From: an uncultured Ruminococcus sp.
GTDB taxonomy: Bacteria > Bacillota > Clostridia > Oscillospirales > CAG-272
Reading direction: 5' to 3'
Assembly (NCBI GenBank): GCA_902803255.1
Contig: CADCPG010000122.1
Location: forward strand, 1-9,481
DNA length: 9,481 bases
Part shown: positions 1 to 6,047 of the stretch, piece after piece
Position numbering within the stretch: position 1 is the stretch's first letter
How the letters are laid out: every line of letters starts with the position of its first letter
Position numbers and translations under genes: made by a program
Notes under the pieces: generated by a model
What the model was told of the DNA's origin: nothing
Databases searched by the model: none
Seen by the model: only the letters and a program-made list of their open reading frames with translations

Positions 1-400
1 GAACGCCGCGCAGGAGCAGGCGATAGATTTTTCAAACGTGAAGATCGAGCCCCTGTTCGGGGATCTCGTCGATTTCGAGACCTTCTCGAAATCCGACTTC
101 AGGGCGGTCAAGGTGCTCGCGTGCGAGGCTGTGCCGAAGAGCAAAAAGCTTTTACGGTTCACACTCGACGACGGCACCGGGACCGATCGCACCATCCTCA
201 GCGGCATCCACGCTTTCTACGAACCGGAGGAACTTGTGGGAAAGACCTGCATCGCTATCCTGAACCTCCCTCCGCGCAAGATGATTGGCATCGACTCATG
301 CGGCATGCTCATATCCGCCGTCCATCATGAAGGTGAAGAAGAAAAGCTCCATCTTCTGATGGTTGACCCGAGCATCCCCGCCGGAGCAAAACTCTATTGA
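1..400 (+). CDS. metG: Methionyl-tRNA synthetase, C-terminal tRNA-binding domain (5' end missing)
   Basis: This is the 3' part of a longer gene. The reading frame is open from the first codon in the window (base 2), and about 132 residues are visible before the TGA at 398-400. A GTG at 38 could in principle start a short protein, but the frame is open upstream of it and no clear ribosome site precedes it. The visible part reads as a linker ending in EPLFGDLVDF, then an EMAP/Trbp111-type OB-fold with FSKSDFRAVKVL, ILSGIHAFYEPEELVGK, LPPRKMIGIDSCGMLISA and a C-terminal PAGAKLY. These are the standard landmarks of the dimerising tRNA-binding appendix fused to many bacterial methionyl-tRNA synthetases, which charge initiator and elongator tRNA with methionine in the cytoplasm. 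The alternative is a free-standing CsaA/Trbp111-like chaperone, but the upstream linker favours the fused form. A hairpin directly follows the stop. Confidence 0.87.
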   Translation, partial: NAAQEQAIDFSNVKIEPLFGDLVDFETFSKSDFRAVKVLACEAVPKSKKLLRFTLDDGTGTDRTILSGIHAFYEPEELVGKTCIAILNLPPRKMIGIDSCGMLISAVHHEGEEEKLHLLMVDPSIPAGAKLY

Positions 401-405
401 ACAGC

Positions 406-434
406 ACGACCCCGCAGCTACCCTGCGGGGTCGT
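406..434 (+). terminator. Perfect 12-bp hairpin after metG
   Basis: The arms ACGACCCCGCAG (406-417) and CTGCGGGGTCGT (423-434) are exact reverse complements around a 5-base loop, starting 6 bases after the metG stop. Position and stability suggest a transcription terminator. The following bases (TCGGCAAACGG) are not T-rich, so it may be a weak intrinsic terminator or a 3'-end stabilising hairpin. Confidence 0.65.
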
Positions 435-514
435 TCGGCAAACGGAATAATAAACCGAATGCAAAAATCGCGCCGTAAAGATCCGGAGATACGAGATCGT
501 GTTCGGCGACAGAT

Positions 515-529
515 CCGCAGGCTCTGCGG
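515..529 (+). other. Small hairpin in the leader of the lyase gene
   Basis: CCGCAG (515-520) and CTGCGG (524-529) form a 6-bp stem with a 3-base loop, 27 bases before the ATG at 557. The same six-base arms occur inside the metG hairpin (412-417 and 423-428), so the two structures could in principle exchange strands. Apart from the two hairpins, nothing else is recognisable in the 156-base gap 401-556: no riboswitch and no convincing promoter. Confidence 0.3.
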
Positions 530-556
530 CAAACGAATGAAAGGACGGTCGAAAGA

Positions 557-2365
557 ATGCCCGAACTCTTCAAGGAACGCTTCCCCGGAGGAGTTTATGA
601 GACTCTGCCCGCGGCGGAATTCGTCCCGTTCCGAGGGAACGGCAGAAACATCAAAAGCCTCCCGGAAACGGTGGCAGGGGCGGAAAGTCTCCTCTCGAAG
701 CCCGTTCCCGCGCTCCCCGCGACGCTCTATATGAGATTCTACCGCGACGGCAACCGCTCGGAATACGAATCTCCCTATTTCGCGAGAAGGCGGGCAGCCT
801 CTCTCCTGCTCTTCGCCGAGCTCACCGAAAGGAAGGGCCGCTTCACCGACCTGCTCGCCGATTACGTATGGGCGATCTGCGAGGAGACCACCTGGGTCCT
901 GCCCGCGCACAACAAGGTCTGCCACGGAAACCCGGTGAACTGCCTGACCGACTGCTTCGACCTCGGCGATGACGACGACACGCGCAACATCGACCTCTTC
1001 TCCGCCGCCACCGGCGCCGACCTCGCCGTCATATGGTATCTCGGAGCCGGCATCCTCGACGGCATAACTCCCGTCATAAGAAAACGGATCCGGAGCCTTC
1101 TCGAGCGGCGCATATTCCACGTCTGGTACGACGTCAAGGGCGCCCCGAACTGGTGGATGGGCGACAGGGGCGAAAAGCTCAACAACTGGACTCCCTGGAT
1201 CGTCTCGAACATACTCACGGCCGTCATGCTCTGCGAGAGCGACGACGGGCGGAGGTCGCGCAGCATATCGCGCGCTGCCGAACTTCTCGACCGCTTCACG
1301 AAGGACTATCCCGCCGACGGCGGCTGCGACGAAGGCCCCGGATACTGGACAGTCGCCGGTGCCTCGTATTTCGACTGCCTCGAGATCATACGCGACATGA
1401 CGGGCGGCAGGACCGACCTTACCGGGCATCCGTTCGTCCGGAAGATGTGCGAATACATTGCCGACTTCAACCTCTTCGGGAACACGTGGGTGAACTTCGC
1501 CGACGCCGCTCACCTCCTCTCATGCGACAGGGCGCTCATCGCCAGGATGGGCAGGGAGTGCGGCTCGGACAAACTCATCTCCTTCGCGGCAGACGGCGCG
1601 GACCCGGCCTCCTTCGGTCGGTACGTTCCGGGTCAGACGCCGTACCGGGCGCTGAGCGACACGCTCGAGCCTTTGCCGGAGCGGGCGGAAAGAAAACAGC
1701 CGGGAGACGTGCTCTACCCCGATCTCGGAGTCATGATCGCGCGCGGCGGGGCCTTCGCGGCCGCGGTAAAGGGCGGACACAACGACGAGAGCCACAACCA
1801 CAACGATATAGGCAATTTCGTGCTCTACAAAAACGGACAGCCGGTGTTCGTCGACGCCGGTGTCGAGCAGTACTGCAGGGACACCTTCTCGTCGAAGCGC
1901 TATACGCTCTGGACGATGCGCTCGCTCTATCACAACCTCCCCGAGATATCGGGACACGAGCAGCTCCACGGCAGGCAATACAGCGGAAAGATCCTCTCAT
2001 GCGGCGGCATGCTTGAACTCGAGCTGAAGGACGCCTACCCCGAAGAATGCGGACTCGTCTCCTTCGTTCGCAAAGCCGGCATACGCGGCGGGAGATTCGT
2101 ATGCGAGGACACTTTCGTTTTCAGGAACAGCGGGAGCGTGGTATTCTCGCTAATGACGCCCGACGACCCGCAGCCCCGGGACGCAGGCTTCATCCTTCCC
2201 TCTTCCGGCGCCGAGGCGGCGTGGACCGGGTCCCTCTCGTATTCGGCCGACGCGGTGGAGCTCGGGCCGAAGCTCTCGCGCGAGTGGGGAAAAGAGCGGC
2301 TCACGAGGATCAGACTGGCGTCGGGAGAATTCCGTGAGGCGACATTCAGACTGACCGTTATGTAG
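557..2365 (+). CDS. Heparinase II/III-fold polysaccharide lyase-like protein, cytoplasmic
   Basis: A 602-residue protein with the two-part heparinase II/III architecture: an N-terminal alpha/alpha-toroid (roughly residues 70-340) and a C-terminal beta-sandwich (roughly 380-602). Such enzymes cleave uronate-containing polysaccharides by beta-elimination. Visible landmarks are NNWTPW at 209-214, DEGPGYW at 258-264 (candidate catalytic Tyr263), SHNHND at 412-417, VDAG at 432-435 and LYHN at 457-460. The 54-residue spacing Asn209-Tyr263 matches, as I remember it, the catalytic Asn-Tyr pair of heparinase III. His415, Asp433 and His459 sit where the structural metal ligands lie in this fold. There is no signal peptide, whereas characterised lyases are mostly exported, so this one should act on imported oligosaccharides. 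The start is ATG at 557; the ribosome site is weak (AAAGGA at 540-545, 11 bases away). The substrate cannot be read from sequence. The family call is firm, but true lyase activity is inferred. Confidence 0.87.
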   Translation: MPELFKERFPGGVYETLPAAEFVPFRGNGRNIKSLPETVAGAESLLSKPVPALPATLYMRFYRDGNRSEYESPYFARRRAASLLLFAELTERKGRFTDLLADYVWAICEETTWVLPAHNKVCHGNPVNCLTDCFDLGDDDDTRNIDLFSAATGADLAVIWYLGAGILDGITPVIRKRIRSLLERRIFHVWYDVKGAPNWWMGDRGEKLNNWTPWIVSNILTAVMLCESDDGRRSRSISRAAELLDRFTKDYPADGGCDEGPGYWTVAGASYFDCLEIIRDMTGGRTDLTGHPFVRKMCEYIADFNLFGNTWVNFADAAHLLSCDRALIARMGRECGSDKLISFAADGADPASFGRYVPGQTPYRALSDTLEPLPERAERKQPGDVLYPDLGVMIARGGAFAAAVKGGHNDESHNHNDIGNFVLYKNGQPVFVDAGVEQYCRDTFSSKRYTLWTMRSLYHNLPEISGHEQLHGRQYSGKILSCGGMLELELKDAYPEECGLVSFVRKAGIRGGRFVCEDTFVFRNSGSVVFSLMTPDDPQPRDAGFILPSSGAEAAWTGSLSYSADAVELGPKLSREWGKERLTRIRLASGEFREATFRLTVM

Positions 2366-2366
2366 C

Positions 2367-2384
2367 CCGGACGGCGCCTTCCGG
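2367..2384 (+). terminator. Weak hairpin after the lyase gene
   Basis: CCGGA (2367-2371) pairs with TCCGG (2380-2384) around an 8-base loop that contains a GGCGCC palindrome. The next bases, CAGTTCTTTTCC, are moderately T-rich. It starts 2 bases after the stop codon, so a terminator is plausible, but the stem is short. Confidence 0.35.
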
Positions 2385-2398
2385 CAGTTCTTTTCCGC

Positions 2399-2427
2399 TT
2401 GACTTTGAGTTATCTTTATGTTATAAT
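2399..2427 (+). promoter_or_regulatory. Strong SigA-type promoter for the membrane-protein gene
   Basis: The -35 box TTGACT (2399-2404) and -10 box TATAAT (2422-2427) are separated by exactly 17 bases. TG one base before the -10 (2419-2420) makes it also an extended -10. The surroundings are AT-rich compared with the coding DNA. Transcription should start near 2434, giving a leader of about 110 bases before the ATG at 2546. I see no known riboswitch in that leader, only a weak ATTTAT/ATAAAT pairing near 2501-2523. Confidence 0.82.
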
Positions 2428-2545
2428 TATTCTATAAAAATCAGTACTAATCACGGCCTGTGCGCATCTTTTTACTCAAAAACAGCATAATGTTCCCGGA
2501 TTTATTATTTAAAGTTATAAATGCCTTACGGAGGGGTTTTAAGAA

Positions 2546-3388
2546 ATGGCTAAAAACAGCAACGACGCGGCAAAAGACGCCGCGAAAAAGGCTCTCGCCG
2601 CGGCCGCGGCCAAAAAAGAGACCGAAAAGAAAAAAGTCACCCATACCTACACCGAGGTGGGCGGACAGAGCATCGGCAAGGAGGAACTGCTCGAGGCGAC
2701 GCGCAAGAACGCGCTTCCCTACCGCATATTCGCCGTGATACTCTGGGTGCTGGCCATCGCGGCGGAGGTGTTCGCGATCCTGATCTTCACTCACAAGATC
2801 GAATTCTCCTTCACCGTCGAAAATCCCGGCTGGACCATCTCCTGGATCGTATGCATCGTGCTCGACCTGATATTCGTCGTGGCAGGTTCGCTCCTCTGGA
2901 AGAAGGGCAACCACCTCGATCCCGCGTCGAAGAAGAACAAGGTGCGCTTCTGGCTGCACAACAACCTCGGAGTCATAGTTTCGGTCATCGCATTCGCGCC
3001 CTTCATCATCATCGTTCTGACCGACAAGAACGCCGACAAGAAGTCGAAGACGATAGCGGCTGTCGTCGCGGCTGCGGCGCTGGTCATAGCCGGCCTGTTC
3101 AGCTACGACTGGAATCCTCTCTCTCAGGAGGAGATGCTCGAGAACGCCGACATCGAGACCGTTTACTGGACCGCCAGCGGCACGGTGTTCCATGCCTATG
3201 ACGACTGCTCGCACCTCAACAATACTGTGGAACTCTTCAAGGGCACGTCGTCCACCGCAATAGAGAACGGCAAGACCCGGCTCTGCAAGACATGCGAAGC
3301 CAGAGCACTGAGAGAAGCAGAGGAAGGGGCCGTCACCGTCCCCTCCGGCAATACCGAGACTACGGAAGATACCGCCGCGGCGGATTGA
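2546..3388 (+). CDS. Unrecognised four-helix membrane protein with a C-terminal Cys/His (zinc-like) motif
   Basis: A 280-residue protein I cannot assign to a named family. Residues 1-57 are a cytosolic-type tail rich in Ala and Lys, with low-complexity runs at 16-30 and probably helical. Four hydrophobic segments follow at about 60-81, 97-117, 141-159 and 167-186, with a Lys-rich loop at 119-133. After the last helix, residues 205-250 form a compact module: VYWTASGTVFHAYDDCSHL, then AIENGKTRLCKTC. His216, Cys221, His223, Cys247 and Cys250 are candidate metal ligands. The pattern resembles the Ada-like or zinc-ribbon-like tails on many uncharacterised Firmicute membrane proteins. The last 30 residues are acidic and Thr/Ala-rich. 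The start is well set by GGAGGGG (2530-2536), nine bases before the ATG. It has its own strong promoter and looks like a separate unit. Function is unknown; a sensory or structural envelope role is only a guess. Confidence 0.85.
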   Translation: MAKNSNDAAKDAAKKALAAAAAKKETEKKKVTHTYTEVGGQSIGKEELLEATRKNALPYRIFAVILWVLAIAAEVFAILIFTHKIEFSFTVENPGWTISWIVCIVLDLIFVVAGSLLWKKGNHLDPASKKNKVRFWLHNNLGVIVSVIAFAPFIIIVLTDKNADKKSKTIAAVVAAAALVIAGLFSYDWNPLSQEEMLENADIETVYWTASGTVFHAYDDCSHLNNTVELFKGTSSTAIENGKTRLCKTCEARALREAEEGAVTVPSGNTETTEDTAAAD

Positions 3389-3416
3389 GCCGCGGGTGAT
3401 ACAACGTGACGGATCA

Positions 3417-3439
3417 GGCCGCCGCCGAGCGCGGCGGCC
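3417..3439 (+). terminator. GC-rich hairpin between the membrane-protein and dipeptidase genes
   Basis: GGCCGCCGC (3417-3425) and GCGGCGGCC (3431-3439) are exact reverse complements around a 5-base loop, 28 bases after the stop at 3388. There is no T run behind it, so it may slow or only partly stop transcription. I see no separate promoter for the next gene, so read-through from 2399 may drive the dipeptidase. Confidence 0.5.
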
Positions 3440-3450
3440 CTATCTGTGAA

Positions 3451-3457
3451 AGAAGGA
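3451..3457 (+). promoter_or_regulatory. Ribosome binding site fixing the dipeptidase start at 3467
   Basis: AGAAGGA lies 9 bases before the ATG at 3467. An in-frame GTG at 3446 would extend the protein by seven residues, but it lies upstream of this site and only 7 bases after the hairpin. It would also put the catalytic Cys at position 10 instead of 3. Confidence 0.75.
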
Positions 3458-3466
3458 AACAGAATT

Positions 3467-4924
3467 ATGGCCTGCACGACTGTACTCGTAGGAAAAAAAG
3501 CCAGCCCCGACGGCTCCACCATGATCGCCCGGACCGACGACGGCGGCATCGACGTCAAAAAACTGACGGTCAAAGACCCCGGCAAATATCCTAAGAAATA
3601 CAAAAGCGTGATCTCGCACCTCGAGATCGACCTCCCCGGCGACCCGCTCCGCGCCACGTTCTGCCCCAGCGTCGACCGCACACACGGCATCTGGGCGGCG
3701 ACAGGGATAAACTCGGCGAACGTCGGCATGACGGCCACCGAGACGATAACGACGAACCCGCGGGTCGTCGCGGCAGATCCGTTCGTGAACTACAGACCGG
3801 CCGCCGGAAGCCGGCCGGCGGTCCCCGGAGGGCTCGGCGAGGAGGACTTCGTCGTCCTCGTGCTCCCGTATATCAAGAGCGCAAGGGAGGGCGTCCTGCG
3901 CCTCGGCTCGCTGCTCGAGAAATACGGCACATACGAATCGAACGGCATCGCGTTCAACGACCGGGACGAGGTCTGGTGGCTCGAGACGATAGGCGGACAC
4001 CACTGGATCGCAAAGAAACTGCCCGACGACGCGGTGGCGATAAATCCGAACCAGTTCGGCACCGACAGCTTCGACCTTGACGACGCGCTCGGTGCGAAAA
4101 AAGAGCACCTCTGCTCTTCCGACCTCCGCTCGTTCATCGCCGACAATTCGCTCGACGCGAACAGCGGCGGGAAATTCGACCCCCGCCTGGTCTTCGGCTC
4201 GCGATCCGACACAGACAGGGTCTACAACACCCCGCGCGCGTGGTTCATGGGCAGGTATCTCACGCCCCGATCGCACAAATGGGACGGGCCGGACGCCGAG
4301 TTCACGCCCGAGAGCGACAACATCCCGTGGTGCCTCGTTCCTGACCGCAGGATAGCTCCCGAGGACGTGAAATACATGCTCTCGTCGCACTATCAGGGCA
4401 CCGACTACGACCCCTACATCAGCCGCGACACCGGAAAGCGCGGGATGTACCGCTCCATCGGCATCAACCGGACCGGGGTCACGTCGATCTGCCAGATCAG
4501 AAACGGCGTGCCCGACGCGATCCGCGGCATCGAATGGATATGCTTCGGCCCCACCACCTTCTCAGCCGCCGTGCCGGTATACTCGAACGTGGGCAGGATA
4601 CCCGACTATCTCTCGGGCGTCACGTCAGAGGTCTCGACCGACAACCTGTACTGGAACAGCCGGCTGCTCGCCGTCATCTGCGACCCGCACTTCCCCGACA
4701 CCATCCAGCAGATCGACCGCTACACCGGCGCCGTTGCCGCCGAAGGCAGACGGATCATCCGCGAGTACGACGAAAAGATGGCGGACGGCGACTTCTCGCT
4801 CGCCGAGGCTGCTAACGACGAGATCTGCAGCGCGGTAAAAAAACTCACCGCCGACACTCTCGCAAAGACGCTCCGCACCGCGACGGTAAAGATGAAGAAC
4901 GCATACAACCTGGCCGACAACTGA
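3467..4924 (+). CDS. Family C69 dipeptidase (Ntn-type cysteine hydrolase)
   Basis: A 485-residue cytoplasmic peptidase of the PepD/C69 family, which hydrolyses a broad range of dipeptides. The N-terminus reads M-A-C-T-T-V-L-V-G-K-K-A-S. In this family the Cys becomes the N-terminal nucleophile after the residues before it are removed, so Cys3 is the predicted catalytic residue. Other family landmarks are DGSTMIARTDD (15-25), TGINSANVGMTATET (79-93), GIAFNDRDEVWWLETIGGHH (160-179) and INPNQF (192-197). There is no signal peptide, and length is normal for the family (about 470-500). The gene ends in a strong terminator shared with the convergent S66 peptidase gene, which may act in the same peptide-salvage pathway. 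The family call is firm. The true substrates (free dipeptides or muropeptide-derived peptides) are not visible. Confidence 0.92.
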   Translation: MACTTVLVGKKASPDGSTMIARTDDGGIDVKKLTVKDPGKYPKKYKSVISHLEIDLPGDPLRATFCPSVDRTHGIWAATGINSANVGMTATETITTNPRVVAADPFVNYRPAAGSRPAVPGGLGEEDFVVLVLPYIKSAREGVLRLGSLLEKYGTYESNGIAFNDRDEVWWLETIGGHHWIAKKLPDDAVAINPNQFGTDSFDLDDALGAKKEHLCSSDLRSFIADNSLDANSGGKFDPRLVFGSRSDTDRVYNTPRAWFMGRYLTPRSHKWDGPDAEFTPESDNIPWCLVPDRRIAPEDVKYMLSSHYQGTDYDPYISRDTGKRGMYRSIGINRTGVTSICQIRNGVPDAIRGIEWICFGPTTFSAAVPVYSNVGRIPDYLSGVTSEVSTDNLYWNSRLLAVICDPHFPDTIQQIDRYTGAVAAEGRRIIREYDEKMADGDFSLAEAANDEICSAVKKLTADTLAKTLRTATVKMKNAYNLADN

Positions 4925-4936
4925 GAGAACGTGCTC

Positions 4937-4968
4937 AAAAGGCCTCCGCCGATGGCGGAGGCCTTTTT
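4937..4968. terminator. Bidirectional intrinsic terminator between convergent genes
   Basis: AAAAGGCCTCCGCC (4937-4950) and GGCGGAGGCCTTTT (4954-4967) form a perfect 14-bp stem with a 3-base loop. There is a T run on the plus strand (4964-4968) and, by symmetry, one on the minus strand. It lies 12 bases after the dipeptidase stop and 14 bases beyond the minus-strand S66 stop, so it should end both transcripts. Confidence 0.93.
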
Positions 4969-4981
4969 GGCCGTTCATATC

Positions 4982-5911
4982 TTATATCTCCACTGCCGGC
5001 TCGAGGAAGGAGAACTTCACCGAATCGACGCCGGCCTCGAGCGAGGCCGCGGTGCCGAGCGGGAAAAGCGCCATGTTCGCTCCGTGGCCGAAGTCGTCGG
5101 TGTAGACGAACGGGATTTTTATCCTCTCGGCGATGCGGCGGAGCACCTGGAAGAGTTTCTCAAGCTTTTCGGGGTCGGAGGAATAGTGGCCGAAGATCAC
5201 AGCCTTCGCCCTGTCGAACGCCCCCTTCTGCAGAAGGTCGTTCAGCCATTTAGACTCCACCTTCGGCGACGAGAACTTCTCGTGGTCCTCGAGGATCAGG
5301 ATATAGTCCCTGTCGGGAAAGCCGAACTGCGGAAGGCCGATGAGGGAGTCGAAGTTCACCGTGTATCCTCCGCAGAGCACGCCGCTTCCGCTGCCCGGCC
5401 TTATCACCCGCCATTCAGACGCCGGCGTGTATTCGGTCGAGCCCTGCACCAGACGCCGCAAAAAACCCTGCATGTTGTATTCGGTCACAGGGTCGAAAAG
5501 CCGCGTAGAGCCGCCGTAGAACGTCACAAGGCCGGTCATATACGTCACCGGGTTGAGGACCGACGTGCCGTCGCTGTAGCTCGAGATGATCTTGGGATGC
5601 GCGGCTATCGCCCCGTAGTCGATGAGCGGAATGATCTCGTTGCTGATCTCGCCCCCCGGAAACAGGATCATCGAGACGTCGGGGTCGGCGACGGCGGCGT
5701 TGAAGTCGGCCGCGCGCTCCTCAGCCGAGGCGGCGTATCCGTCGGTCATCGAAAACGCGTACTCGCCGAAGCTCACGCGGTATCCGGCGTCGGCAATTGC
5801 CTGTGCGCACGGGTCTATCCCCTCCCTCGTCATCGAGTTGCAGGGCGATATTATCCTTATCTGATCCCCCGGCCGCAGAGCGGCAGGCTTTACCGTACTT
5901 TTTCTCTTCAC
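4982..5911 (-). CDS. S66 family serine peptidase (LD-carboxypeptidase / MccF-like)
   Basis: A 309-residue protein of the LdcA/MccF fold. The N-terminal domain starts PAALRPGDQIRIISP (9-23). The nucleophile elbow is SSYSDGT (110-116) with Ser113. The C-terminal domain carries ILEDHEKF (206-213) with Glu208 and TDDFGHGAN (271-279) with His276. Spacing fits the Ser-Glu-His triad of Pseudomonas LdcA (115/217/285, from memory). LdcA enzymes remove the terminal D-Ala from cytoplasmic murein tetrapeptides during wall recycling; MccF relatives instead cleave the aminoacyl-nucleotide antibiotic microcin C7. The stretch ERAADFNAAVADPDV (65-79) and SNEIIPLIDY (90-99) look rather MccF-like, so the role is open. 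The start is GTG at 5911, chosen for a strong ribosome site. The frame stays open to an ATG at 6082, but those 57 codons cross the divergent promoter and are not family-like. Confidence 0.88.
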   Translation of the reverse strand: MKRKSTVKPAALRPGDQIRIISPCNSMTREGIDPCAQAIADAGYRVSFGEYAFSMTDGYAASAEERAADFNAAVADPDVSMILFPGGEISNEIIPLIDYGAIAAHPKIISSYSDGTSVLNPVTYMTGLVTFYGGSTRLFDPVTEYNMQGFLRRLVQGSTEYTPASEWRVIRPGSGSGVLCGGYTVNFDSLIGLPQFGFPDRDYILILEDHEKFSSPKVESKWLNDLLQKGAFDRAKAVIFGHYSSDPEKLEKLFQVLRRIAERIKIPFVYTDDFGHGANMALFPLGTAASLEAGVDSVKFSFLEPAVEI

Positions 5912-5920
5912 TTTTTTATT

Positions 5921-5927
5921 TCCTCCT
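5921..5927 (-). promoter_or_regulatory. Ribosome binding site fixing the S66 start at 5911
   Basis: On the minus strand AGGAGGA (5927 down to 5921) lies 9 bases before the GTG whose first base is 5911. This near-perfect Shine-Dalgarno site picks the 309-residue form over the 366-residue open frame. Confidence 0.85.
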
Positions 5928-5942
5928 GACGGCGTGCCTCCC

Positions 5943-5971
5943 CCGGACAGGACAAAGATCGGCCTGTCCGG
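5943..5971. repeat. 9-bp perfect inverted repeat, candidate operator or leader hairpin
   Basis: CCGGACAGG (5943-5951) and CCTGTCCGG (5963-5971) are exact reverse complements separated by 11 bases. The repeat lies 10 bases upstream of the rightward -35 box (5982). It also falls in the predicted leader of the leftward S66 transcript, 15 bases before its ribosome site. It could bind a regulator or fold in the RNA; the spacing suits either. Confidence 0.6.
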
Positions 5972-5981
5972 TTTCCGGCTG

Positions 5982-6010
5982 TTGACATCCCGCCGTTTTG
6001 ATATTATAAT
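5982..6010 (+). promoter_or_regulatory. Consensus SigA promoter for the dehydrogenase-GH116 pair
   Basis: TTGACA (5982-5987) and TATAAT (6005-6010) are both perfect and exactly 17 bases apart. The predicted start of transcription is near 6017, giving a leader of about 30 bases with AAGGGGA (6036-6042) ahead of the ATG at 6048. A perfect consensus promoter usually needs a repressor to be controlled, and the adjacent inverted repeat is a candidate site. Confidence 0.87.
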
Positions 6011-6014
6011 TATA
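6003..6014 (-). promoter_or_regulatory. Possible leftward -10 element(s) for the S66 gene
   Basis: The ten bases TATAATTATA (6005-6014) are a perfect palindrome, so the minus strand carries TATAAT at 6014-6009, and a second overlapping TATAAT at 6008-6003. No good -35 box lies 17 bases upstream on the minus strand (TTTCGG at 6037-6032 is the nearest). Leftward transcription from here fits the gene order, but the promoter is weaker than the rightward one. Confidence 0.45.
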
Positions 6015-6047
6015 GCATAAATCTCTTTTTTCCGAAAGGGGAAACTC

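Noticed and set aside
38..40. GTG at 38 as the start of a free-standing tRNA-binding protein
   Set aside because: The frame is open upstream to the window edge, there is no clear ribosome site, and the residues before it look like the linker of a full methionyl-tRNA synthetase.
296..1513. A 405-codon open frame on the minus strand opposite the metG end and the lyase gene
   Set aside because: It overlaps two well-supported genes, shows no family motifs, and is rich in Arg, Val, Gly and Glu as expected from the complement of GC-biased codons. Long antisense frames are common in such DNA.
3446..3466. GTG start at 3446 for the dipeptidase
   Set aside because: It adds seven residues before the Met-Ala-Cys motif, and the ribosome site AGAAGGA (3451-3457) lies downstream of it, so ATG 3467 is preferred.
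3440..4390. A 316-codon minus-strand frame opposite the dipeptidase gene
   Set aside because: It lies antisense inside a clear C69 gene, with composition typical of a shadow frame and no ribosome site that I could see.
4931..5929. A 332-codon plus-strand frame opposite the S66 peptidase
   Set aside because: It begins inside the terminator and runs antisense to a gene with an intact catalytic triad and strong ribosome site.
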